Shown: positions 6,949 through 13,005 of the stretch, in pieces
Layout of the letters: every line of letters begins with the position of its first letter
Numbering within the stretch: position 1 is the stretch's first letter
Source of the DNA: Burkholderiales bacterium
GTDB taxonomy: Bacteria; Pseudomonadota; Gammaproteobacteria; Burkholderiales; Burkholderiaceae_E
Reading direction: 5' to 3'
DNA: 13,058 bases
Assembly (NCBI GenBank): GCA_027489195.1
Contig: JAIYAG010000235.1
Span: forward strand, 1-13,058
Position numbers and translations under genes: made by a program
The notes under the pieces: model-generated
The model's database searches: none
What the model was told of the DNA's origin: nothing
The model's input: the letters and a program-made list of their open reading frames with translations, nothing else

Positions 6949-7931
6949 CCCTGCGCGGTGCGCACCGCGTCGACGCCGTGCAGCTTGAGGCGCGGACCGG
7001 CCCGCATCACCTGCCCGACCAGCCGGCGGCCGAGCGTCTCCTCCATCATCATCGCGACGCCGATGGACTTCTCGAGGTCCACGCCGCTGTCCCAGCCGCT
7101 CTCCTGCAGCAGGTAGACCAGGTCCTCGGTGCAGATGTTGCCGGTGGCGCCGGGCGCGAACGGGCAGCCGCCCAGCCCGCCCGCGCAGGCGTCGAAGCGC
7201 CGCACGCCCTCCTCCAGCCCGACCAGCACGTTGGCCAGCCCCACGCCGCGCGTGTTGTGCAGGTGCAGGACGAACTCGACCTGCGGCAGCGCGGCCTTGA
7301 GCGCACGCAGCAGTCCGCGCACGTTCGACGGCGTCGCCATGCCGGTGGTGTCGCCGAGCGTGATGTGGTCCACGCCCAGGTCGGCGTAGGCGCGGGCGAT
7401 GGCCACCACCTGCTCGTAGGGCACGTCGCCCTCGAAGGGGCAGCCGAAGGCGACGGCGATCGCGGCCATCACGTCGATGCGCGCCGCGCGCAGCCGCTCG
7501 GCGGTCGCGCCCATGCCGGCGAGCGAGGTGGCGATGTCGCGGTTCAGGTTCTTGCGGTTGTGCGTCTCGGAGGCCGAGACCAGCAGCACCCCGCCGTCGA
7601 GCGGCGTGTCGGCCGCACGGTCGGCGGCCTTCACGTTCGGCACCAGCGCCATCAGGTAGGTGTCGGGCCGCTTGCGGATGCCCTCGAGCACCTCGGCCGC
7701 GTCGGCCATCTGCGGCACCGCCTTGGGCGACACGAAGGAGGTGACCTCGATCTCGCGCACGCCGCTGTCGATGATCGCGTTGACGATCTCGATCTTGCGG
7801 GCGGTGGGGACGATCGTGGACTCGATCTGCAGCCCGTCGCGGGTGCCGACCTCGATGACGGTGACGCGGCGGTCCGCGGGATCGCGCGCCATGCGCGGGG
7901 CGGCCGCATCGCTGGAGACGGCTGAGGTCAT
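6945..7931 (-). CDS. Hydroxymethylglutaryl-CoA lyase family protein (HMGL-like, TIM barrel)
   Basis: The 328-residue cytoplasmic enzyme is predicted to cleave 3-hydroxy-3-methylglutaryl-CoA, or a similar 3-hydroxyacyl-CoA, to acetyl-CoA plus a keto acid. Catalytic residues line up with human HMG-CoA lyase at a constant offset of ten: Arg31 and Asp32 (GTRDGLQ), Glu62 (IEVTSF), metal-ligand His223 and His225 (HLHNTRG), Cys256 (GLGGCPFAPG), Asn265 and Glu269 (GNICTEDLVYLL). The HNTRG variant in place of the HDTYG of classical HMGL suggests a bacterial subgroup whose substrate may differ. ATG 7931 is supported by GGGAGT nine nt upstream. A strong GC hairpin (7953-7975) lies just upstream of that site in the leader. 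It is the first gene of a two-gene unit; its TGA overlaps the start of the CoA-transferase. No acyl-CoA dehydrogenase or methylcrotonyl-CoA carboxylase gene of leucine breakdown is nearby. Confidence 0.9.
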   Translation of the reverse strand: MTSAVSSDAAAPRMARDPADRRVTVIEVGTRDGLQIESTIVPTARKIEIVNAIIDSGVREIEVTSFVSPKAVPQMADAAEVLEGIRKRPDTYLMALVPNVKAADRAADTPLDGGVLLVSASETHNRKNLNRDIATSLAGMGATAERLRAARIDVMAAIAVAFGCPFEGDVPYEQVVAIARAYADLGVDHITLGDTTGMATPSNVRGLLRALKAALPQVEFVLHLHNTRGVGLANVLVGLEEGVRRFDACAGGLGGCPFAPGATGNICTEDLVYLLQESGWDSGVDLEKSIGVAMMMEETLGRRLVGQVMRAGPRLKLHGVDAVRTAQG

Positions 7932-7952
7932 GGGTGATGTACTCCCGAAGTG

Positions 7953-7975
7953 CCCCCGCGGTCGTGCCGCGGGGG
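7953..7975 (-). promoter_or_regulatory. Strong GC hairpin in the leader of the lyase/CoA-transferase unit
   Basis: Perfect 9-bp arms CCCCCGCGG (7953-7961) and CCGCGGGGG (7967-7975) enclose a 5-nt loop. On the minus strand it lies between the upstream ATPase gene and the ribosome binding site GGGAGT of the lyase, about 6 nt from that site. It could end readthrough from the ATPase gene or act as an attenuator or mRNA-stabilising 5' structure. It lacks a U-tract, so a simple intrinsic terminator is less likely. In the remaining 218-bp gap (7932-8149) I see no gene and no convincing promoter. Confidence 0.5.
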
Positions 7976-8149
7976 TCGTGTCGTTCAGGCCATCTCGGTG
8001 CAAGACGGCTGCCACCGGCCCTCCCTGGACCGTGCGGCGCTCTGGTGAAGGCGTTTCCGAGTCGGATTCTCCCGCCGTCCGCCCTGGCCGGCAAGCGATC
8101 GATCGGGATTTCCCCGTCGCGCGCCCGGGGCACGCCAGCCGAAGCGGAC

Positions 8150-9304
8150 TCAACCGGCCCAGCGCTCGACCGGCAGGGCCAGGGGCGACGTCACCGCCAC
8201 GCTGTCGCCGAGCGACCAGCCGTCGCGCACCGGTGCGACCACCCAGGCCTCGGACACCCCGACATCCTCGCAGGCCTGCCAGAACCCCTTGGTGACCGTC
8301 GGCGCCGACGAGAGCTTCGCCTCGATGCCGATGCGCGTGCCGCCCGCCTCGATCACGAGATCGAGCTCGGCGCCCGCGGCCGTCCGGTAGAAGCTCACCG
8401 GCACATGGGCGGGCAGCCGTGCGCAGACCTGTTCGATCACGAAGCCCTCCCACGAAGCGCCGGCGCCCGGGTGGCCGGCGAGGGCGTCTGCATCGGCCAC
8501 GCCGAGCAGCGCGTGCAGCAGGCCGCTGTCGCGCAGGTACAGCTTTGGGGACTTGACCAGGCGCTTGCCGAGATTCGCGTGGAACGGCTCCAGTCGCCGC
8601 ACGACCAGCGCGTCCACCAGGTGGTCGATCCATCGGCCCACAGTCGGTGCGGACACGCCGAGCGAGCGCGAGAGCGCGGAGGCGTTGAGCAGCTGGCCGT
8701 GCAGGTGGGCGAGCATCCGCCAGAGCCGACCCATGCTCGACGGGTCGACGCCGATGCCGAGGGCGGCCAGGTCGACGTTCAGGAAGTGCCGGACGAAGTC
8801 CTGCCGCCAGCCCCAGGAGCCCGTCTCCGAGCTGGCCGTGAGGCTGTCCGGAAAGCCGCCCCGGACCCACAGGCGCTCGATGTCCTCGAAGCGCGAGGCG
8901 ACCTCGGCGAGCAGCAGCGGTGCCATGTCGACGACCGCCAGCCGCCCGGCCAGGGTCTGCGACTGGCGCAGCAGGCGGAACGAGGCGGATCCGAGGATGA
9001 GGAATCGCCCGTTGCGCCGGTCCGCATCGATCTCGGCGCGCAGTTCGCCGAAGAGCTCCGGGGCGTTCTGCACCTCGTCGAGCACGACCAGCCGGTCGCG
9101 TCGGCTCGCCAGGAAACGTGCCGGGTCGGCCAGGCGGGCGAGATCGGCCGCCGTCTCGAGGTCGAGGTAGACCGAGCCCGGTCTCGCGGCGGCCGCGGCG
9201 CGTGCCAGCGTCGTCTTGCCGACCTGCCGAGGTCCGAGGACGGCCACGGCGGGACTGCGGGCGAGCGCGGCGTCGAGCGAGGTCCTGGCGATTCGATCAA
9301 ACAT
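8150..9304 (-). CDS. AAA_14/DUF4143 ATPase (COG1373-type), stand-alone
   Basis: The protein has 384 residues with the standard architecture of this family. The N-terminal P-loop domain has Walker A GPRQVGKT (24-31), Walker B LVVLDEVQ (72-79) and a sensor-like LILGSAS (102-108). The middle winged-helix part has LSRSLGVSAPTVGRWIDHL (about 211-229), followed by KSPKLYLRDSGLLHALLG. The C-terminal DUF4143 domain has WEGFVIEQV and ELDLVIEAGGTRIGIEAK, which resembles the (D/E)-x(n)-ExK core of restriction-endonuclease-like folds. The family is widespread, often single and mobile between genomes, and I know of no firmly assigned role. The start is fixed by an in-frame stop at 9331-9329. The ATG forms the end of a 17-bp inverted repeat, suggesting control of its own expression. 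The leucine/lyase genes downstream are 218 bp away and need not be co-transcribed. Family call is firm; function is unknown. Confidence 0.92.
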   Translation of the reverse strand: MFDRIARTSLDAALARSPAVAVLGPRQVGKTTLARAAAAARPGSVYLDLETAADLARLADPARFLASRRDRLVVLDEVQNAPELFGELRAEIDADRRNGRFLILGSASFRLLRQSQTLAGRLAVVDMAPLLLAEVASRFEDIERLWVRGGFPDSLTASSETGSWGWRQDFVRHFLNVDLAALGIGVDPSSMGRLWRMLAHLHGQLLNASALSRSLGVSAPTVGRWIDHLVDALVVRRLEPFHANLGKRLVKSPKLYLRDSGLLHALLGVADADALAGHPGAGASWEGFVIEQVCARLPAHVPVSFYRTAAGAELDLVIEAGGTRIGIEAKLSSAPTVTKGFWQACEDVGVSEAWVVAPVRDGWSLGDSVAVTSPLALPVERWAG

Positions 9305-9344
9305 CCTTGCATTTTGAACGTCGGATATTCAAAATGCAAGGATG
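9302..9344. repeat. Perfect 17-bp inverted repeat covering the ATPase start codon (putative operator or RNA switch)
   Basis: The arms CATCCTTGCATTTTGAA (9302-9318) and TTCAAAATGCAAGGATG (9328-9344) are exact reverse complements around the 9-nt spacer CGTCGGATA. The element is AT-rich in sequence that is otherwise about 70% GC. The ATG of the ATPase gene (9304-9302, minus strand) is the last three bases of one arm, preceded by AAGG. As DNA it is a candidate operator with promoter-like hexamers inside. As RNA it would form a 17-bp hairpin that hides AAGG-AUG. The sequence facts are certain; both functional readings are inference. Confidence 0.9.
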
Positions 9345-9385
9345 GTTATCCGGCGGTCCCAGGGAGGCCGCCTCGCCGTCGTGCT

Positions 9386-9401
9386 CCGGCGCTGCCGCCG
9401 G
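9386..9401 (-). terminator. Small hairpin just after the FAD-dehydrogenase stop codon (weak terminator candidate)
   Basis: A 6-bp perfect stem CCGGCG (9386-9391) and CGCCGG (9396-9401) with a CTGC loop lies directly downstream, on the minus strand, of the stop codon (9405-9403) of the last gene of the four-gene operon. No U-tract follows. It is listed because this is where the operon should end; in such GC-rich DNA a 6-bp stem may be chance. Confidence 0.25.
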
Positions 9402-9402
9402 C

Positions 9403-10812
9403 CTAGAACACCTTCCCCGGGTTCAGGATCCCGTTCGGGTCGAGCGCCGCCTTGAGCCGCTTCATCAGCGCGATCTCGGCCTCGCTGCGCGAGTGGCCGA
9501 GATACGCCTTCTTCAGCAGCCCGATGCCGTGCTCGGCCGATACCGAGCCCTGCCACTCGGCGACGCAGCCGTAGAGGATGCGGTCGCAGTCGTACTTGCT
9601 GAACACGCCCTCGCGGGTCTGCACGCTGACGTGCAGGTTGCTGTCGGCGACGTGGCCGAAGTTCACGATGCCGACCTCGGGCCAGGCCGCGCGCAGCCGC
9701 GCCACGCACTCGGGCACGAAGGCGCCGATGCGCCCGATCGGCAGGCTCACGTCGTAGTCGACGTGGGGCGAGAACGCGCGCTTGAGCTCGGAGGAGGCAT
9801 CGCGGATCGCCCAGATCGAGCGACGCTGCGCCTCGGACTGCGCGATCACCGCGTCGCTGCAGCAGCCGTCCTCGAGCGCCGCGGCGATGGTGTCCTCGAA
9901 GAGCGCGTCGTCGCGGGCCGGGTCGGTGCCCATGGTCTCGAGCAGCACGTGCAGCGAGCCGTCCTGGGCGAGCGGCGGCGCGGCGGGCAGCTGCGCGTTG
10001 GCGAACGCGTAGAAGTCGGGCCACATCGCCTCGAAGGCGGCGAGCGTGGGGCCGAGCCGCTCGCGGGCGATGCGCAGCAGTCGCAGCACGGCGTCGTAGT
10101 CGGGCAGCGCGACCAGCGCGGTCGAGACGCTGCGCGGCTTGGGGTACAGGCGCAGCACCAGGCGGGTGATGACGCCGAGCGTGCCCTCGCTGCCGATGAA
10201 CAGCTGCTTGACGTCGTAGCCGGCGTTGTTCTTGAGCATGGTGTTGAGCGCGCTCACCACCGTGCCGTCGGGCAGCACCGCCTCCACGCCGAGGATCAGG
10301 TCGCGCATCATGCCGAAGCGCAGCACGCGGTTGCCGCCGGCGTTGGTCGATGCGTTGCCGCCCACGCGGCACGAGCCGCGTGCGCCGATGTCGAGCGGGA
10401 ACAGGAAGCCTGCCGCGTCGGCCGCCTCCTGCACTGCCTGCAGCGTGGCGCCGGCCTGCACGGTGATGGTCGAGCCGTCGGCGTCGAGCGCCTCGATCGC
10501 GGCCATCCGCTCGAGCGAGAGCACCACGCAGTCGGCCATCGGCGTGGCCCCGCCGGTCAGGCCGGTGAGGCCCGCCTGCGGCACCACCGGATGGCGGTGC
10601 GCGTCGCAGATCCGCATGACGGCCGCGACGTCCTCGACCGTGCGGGCGCGCACCAGCGCGACGGGCGCGCAGCCCGGCTCGGCCGGCACGTTCCAGTCGC
10701 GAAGGTGGCGCGCGTCGATCGGTCCGGCCTCGAGGACGGCGGGGTCGAGCTCGGCGCGCAGCGCGGCGAGGACGGCGGCGGCGCGTTCGGGGAGGGCGGC
10801 GGGTGCGTTCAT
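9403..10812 (-). CDS. FAD-linked oxidoreductase, D-2-hydroxyacid dehydrogenase type (GlcD/D2HGDH/Dld-like)
   Basis: The 469-residue flavoenzyme of the vanillyl-alcohol-oxidase fold is predicted to oxidise a D-2-hydroxyacid such as D-2-hydroxyglutarate, D-lactate or glycolate. FAD-binding (PCMH) motifs are PQAGLTGLTGGATP (78-91), GSCRVGGNASTNAGG (146-160) and IGSEGTLGVIT (206-216). The C-terminal catalytic cap carries FGHVADSNLHV (His387, His394) and SAEHGIG (Glu427, His428), matching in spacing the metal and substrate residues of D2HGDH-type enzymes, and ends with LDPNGILNPGK. There is no Fe-S domain, so electrons must pass to a separate acceptor (ETF or quinone) not encoded here. The ATG overlaps the ttcA TGA (ATGA, 10809-10812), making it the last gene of the SDR-folB-ttcA operon. 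Why a hydroxyacid dehydrogenase is coupled to ttcA is not evident. Family is firm; the exact substrate is unknown. Confidence 0.92.
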   Translation of the reverse strand: MNAPAALPERAAAVLAALRAELDPAVLEAGPIDARHLRDWNVPAEPGCAPVALVRARTVEDVAAVMRICDAHRHPVVPQAGLTGLTGGATPMADCVVLSLERMAAIEALDADGSTITVQAGATLQAVQEAADAAGFLFPLDIGARGSCRVGGNASTNAGGNRVLRFGMMRDLILGVEAVLPDGTVVSALNTMLKNNAGYDVKQLFIGSEGTLGVITRLVLRLYPKPRSVSTALVALPDYDAVLRLLRIARERLGPTLAAFEAMWPDFYAFANAQLPAAPPLAQDGSLHVLLETMGTDPARDDALFEDTIAAALEDGCCSDAVIAQSEAQRRSIWAIRDASSELKRAFSPHVDYDVSLPIGRIGAFVPECVARLRAAWPEVGIVNFGHVADSNLHVSVQTREGVFSKYDCDRILYGCVAEWQGSVSAEHGIGLLKKAYLGHSRSEAEIALMKRLKAALDPNGILNPGKVF

Positions 10813-11840
10813 CGGGGTGTCTCGGTGTCGGGGTCGGGCACGTGCGAGCGCGGGTCCGGCGTCGCGGCGTCGCTGTCCGGCGCGTCGGCGGCCGCGGCGC
10901 CACGGCGGATGGGGATCGCGCCCGCGGCGATCGTCGGGGACACCGGGCCGGGTTCCTGCACCGGGTCGACGTCGAAGGCGATGTCGCCGTCCGGGTCGGG
11001 CACGCCGGTGGGCGCCAGGCCCGCGAAGTCGAAGGCCTCGCGGTCCATCAGGTGCGAGGGCACGATGCTCGACAACGCCGAGAAGATGGTCTCGACGCGC
11101 CCGGGGAAGCGCCGCTCCCAGTCGCGCAGCATGGCCTTGGCGTCGCGGCGCTTGAGGTTCTCCTGCGAGCCGCACAGGTTGCACGGGATGATCGGGAAGG
11201 CCTTCCAGTCGGCGTAGGCCTCGAGGTCGGTCTCCTTCACGTAGGCCAGCGGCCGGATCACCACGTGGCGCCCGTCGTCGGACACCAGCTTGGGCGGCAT
11301 GCTCTTGAGCTTGCCGCCGTGGAACAGGTTCAGGAAGAAGGTCTCGAGGATGTCGTCGCGGTGGTGGCCGAGCGCGACCTTGGTGGCGCCGAGCTCGTCG
11401 GCGACGCGGTACAGGATGCCGCGCCGCAGCCGCGAGCACAGCGAGCAGGTGGTGCGTCCCTCGGGGATCACGCGGCGCACGATCGAGTAGGTGTCCTGCT
11501 CCTCGATCCGGAACGGCACGCCGACCGAGCGCAGGTAGTCCGGCAGCACGTGCTCGGGGAAGCCGGGCTGCTTCTGGTCGAGGTTGACCGCGATCAGTTC
11601 GAAGGAGATGGGCGCGCGCTCGCGCAGCGTGCGCAGCAGGTCGAGCATCGCGTAGCTGTCCTTGCCGCCCGACATGCAGACCATCACGCGGTCGCCGTCC
11701 TCGATCATCCCGAAGTCGCCGATCGCCTCGCCGACCTGGCGGCACAGCCGCTTGTGCAGCTTGTTGCGCTCGTGCTCGACCTTCTGCTGCGCGCGCGTGG
11801 CGGGCGGGAAGGGCGGGGTGGGCTGGACTGCGGCGCTCAT
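10809..11840 (-). CDS. ttcA: TtcA, tRNA 2-thiocytidine(32) synthetase
   Basis: The protein has 343 residues. TtcA adenylates cytidine 32 of certain tRNAs and replaces its oxygen by sulfur, using a [4Fe-4S] cluster; it is cytoplasmic. Visible features are the N-terminal KLHKRLCRQVGEAIGDFGMI, the PP-loop SGGKDS (57-62), the first CxxC in TTCSLCSRLRRG (Cys132, Cys135), GHHRDDILETFFLNLFHGG (159-176) and the second CxxC in IPCNLCGSQ (Cys220, Cys223). These cysteines are the cluster and sulfur-transfer residues of the family. After the family core ends near PSHLMDREAFDF (about 261-272) there is a tail of about 70 residues rich in Pro, Asp and Ala, longer than in E. coli TtcA (311 residues in total). 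Both ends overlap neighbours by ATGA: folB TGA over its ATG (11837-11840), and its own TGA over the ATG of the FAD enzyme. Identity is very secure. Confidence 0.97.
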   Translation of the reverse strand: MSAAVQPTPPFPPATRAQQKVEHERNKLHKRLCRQVGEAIGDFGMIEDGDRVMVCMSGGKDSYAMLDLLRTLRERAPISFELIAVNLDQKQPGFPEHVLPDYLRSVGVPFRIEEQDTYSIVRRVIPEGRTTCSLCSRLRRGILYRVADELGATKVALGHHRDDILETFFLNLFHGGKLKSMPPKLVSDDGRHVVIRPLAYVKETDLEAYADWKAFPIIPCNLCGSQENLKRRDAKAMLRDWERRFPGRVETIFSALSSIVPSHLMDREAFDFAGLAPTGVPDPDGDIAFDVDPVQEPGPVSPTIAAGAIPIRRGAAAADAPDSDAATPDPRSHVPDPDTETPR

Positions 11841-12202
11841 TCCGGCTTCCTGCGATGGATCTCGACGCCGACCTCCTCGACGTCGTCGAACGCGGTGTAC
11901 TTGTGGACGCGCACGCGCACCGAACGCACTTCGGCCATCGCGAGCAGGCGCTCGACGACGCGGTCGGCCAGCGTCTCGAGCAGGTTGATGTGCCCGTCGC
12001 GCACCACCTCGATCATCGCGGCGCGGATCGTCTGGTAGTCGAACACCTCGTCGAGCTTGTCGCGCGACGGATGGAAGCGGGTGTCGGCGATCTGCAGCTC
12101 GGCGTCGAGCTTGAGCGGTTGCGTGCGGTTCTTCTCGTGGGCGTGCACGCCGATCTGCGCGTCGATGCGCAGGCCGCGGATGAAGATCGACTGGGTGTCC
12201 AC
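11837..12202 (-). CDS. folB: FolB, dihydroneopterin aldolase
   Basis: The protein has 121 residues from GTG 12202, matching the family length (E. coli FolB 122). It converts dihydroneopterin to 6-hydroxymethyl-dihydropterin plus glycolaldehyde in folate synthesis; it may also epimerise. Visible features are SIFIRGLRIDAQIGVHAHEKNRTQPLKLD, the FolB/FolX N-terminal strand and helix with the conserved Gly-Val and Glu; FDYQTI; the helix INLLETLADRVVERLL; and VRVHKYTAFDDVEEVGVEIHR, where the lysine corresponds to the catalytic Lys of the family. The GTG start follows the SDR stop codon by 2 bp and has GAGGG nine nt upstream. Starting at the upstream ATG (12274) would add an unrelated arginine/alanine-rich segment inside the SDR gene. 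FolX (dihydromonapterin epimerase) is a close relative and, given the FolM-like neighbour, cannot be fully excluded. It is the second gene of the operon. Confidence 0.92.
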   Translation of the reverse strand: MDTQSIFIRGLRIDAQIGVHAHEKNRTQPLKLDAELQIADTRFHPSRDKLDEVFDYQTIRAAMIEVVRDGHINLLETLADRVVERLLAMAEVRSVRVRVHKYTAFDDVEEVGVEIHRRKPE

Positions 12203-12204
12203 GG

Positions 12205-12990
12205 TCAGGAGCCCTCGGGCGGCATGAAGCTCACGTCGCGCGGCAGCGGACGCAGGTGCTGGCCGCCGTCGCACAGGATGGTCGAGCCGGTGATGGATCG
12301 GTTCGCGACCGCGAACACCACCGAGGCGGCGACGTCGGCCGCGGTGCTCGAGCGGCCGAGCGGGGAATGCGAGCGGTGCGCCTGCGCGAACGTGGTGTCG
12401 TCCTGCAGGTAGCTGGGCAGCGTGAGGCCCGGCGCCACGCCGACGACGCGCACCCGCGGCGCGAGCGCCTGGGCGAGCATGGTCGTGGCCGCGGCGAGGC
12501 CGGCCTTCGACAGCGTGTACGACAGGAAGTCGGGGTTCTGCGCCCAGAGCTTCTGGTCGAGCAGGTTCACCACCACGCCCTCGGCGCCCTCGGGGAGCAG
12601 GCGGTGGAGCTCGCGCGCGAGCAGCACCGGCGCGGCGAGGTTGGGCAGCAGGTGGGCCTGGAACGACGCGAAGGAGATGTCGGCGGCCGAGTCGAACTCG
12701 AAGCGCGACGCGTTGTTGACCACGCAGGTGGCCGCGCCGAGCGCCTCGGCGAGGGCCGGCAGCAGCGCCAGCACCTGCGCCTCGTCTTCCAGGCGCGCCT
12801 GCAGCGCGACCGCGCGCCGCCCGAGCGCGCGGATGGCCTCGACCGTGGCGCTGGCGTCGTCGCGCGAGCCGCCGTAGTGCACGCCGATGTCCCAGCCGGC
12901 ATGCGCGAGCGCGACCGCGATCTCGCGGCCGAGGCGGCGCGCGGCACCGGTGACGAGGGCGACGCGAGGGGGGGCGGCGGGAGCGGTCAT
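12205..12990 (-). CDS. Pteridine-reductase-type short-chain dehydrogenase (FolM/PTR1-like)
   Basis: The NADPH-dependent SDR has 261 residues. It carries TGAARRLG (14-21), which is the TGxxxRxG motif of pteridine reductases rather than the TGxxxGIG of ordinary SDRs, then NNAS (92-95), and YTLSK (Tyr158, Lys162). Asp145 (VVNLLDQ) stands where typical SDRs have the catalytic Ser; the Asp145-Tyr158-Lys162 spacing equals Asp181-Tyr194-Lys198 of Leishmania PTR1. The C-terminal CDGGQHL is also typical. It therefore probably reduces dihydropterins or dihydrofolate to the tetrahydro forms, as FolM (dihydromonapterin reductase) does. ATG 12990 gives the normal N-terminus (PPRVALVTGAARRLG); ATG 13038 would add 16 residues with no support. 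It is first in the operon and ends 2 bp before folB, which strengthens a pterin role. folM would be a reasonable symbol, but orthology is untested. Confidence 0.88.
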   Translation of the reverse strand: MTAPAAPPRVALVTGAARRLGREIAVALAHAGWDIGVHYGGSRDDASATVEAIRALGRRAVALQARLEDEAQVLALLPALAEALGAATCVVNNASRFEFDSAADISFASFQAHLLPNLAAPVLLARELHRLLPEGAEGVVVNLLDQKLWAQNPDFLSYTLSKAGLAAATTMLAQALAPRVRVVGVAPGLTLPSYLQDDTTFAQAHRSHSPLGRSSTAADVAASVVFAVANRSITGSTILCDGGQHLRPLPRDVSFMPPEGS

Positions 12991-12999
12991 GGACCCGGA

Positions 13000-13005
13000 A
13001 GTGTA
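13000..13005 (-). promoter_or_regulatory. Candidate -10 box (TACACT) of the SDR-folB-ttcA operon
   Basis: TACACT on the minus strand matches 4/6 of the -10 consensus, and its 3' end is 9 nt from the SDR ATG. Transcription would then begin only about 2-4 nt before the start codon, giving a nearly leaderless mRNA; this agrees with the absence of a clear ribosome binding site. No -35 hexamer is seen in the GC-rich sequence upstream, which includes the palindrome GCGGGCGCCCGC (13021-13032). The rest of the right end (13006-13058) shows nothing I can assign. Confidence 0.35.

Noticed and set aside
8090..8110. CGATCGATCG palindrome in the gap before the lyase gene as an operator
   Set aside because: A 10-bp repeat of a four-base palindrome is too simple to support a specific site.
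6945..8870. A 641-codon reading frame suggesting an ATPase-lyase fusion
   Set aside because: The upstream part is out of frame with the ATPase and is its shadow. The lyase has its own ATG at 7931 with a good ribosome binding site.
9302..9344. The inverted repeat as a transposon end or attachment site
   Set aside because: No transposase or integrase, no flanking direct repeats and no second copy in the window. Its fit to the ATPase start codon favours a regulatory role.
7934..9406. Plus-strand open frames opposite the ATPase and its 218-bp upstream gap, considered as a possible antitoxin or partner gene
   Set aside because: Composition is that of an antisense shadow, and no ribosome binding site or family motif is seen. 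There is no evidence for a toxin-antitoxin pair here.
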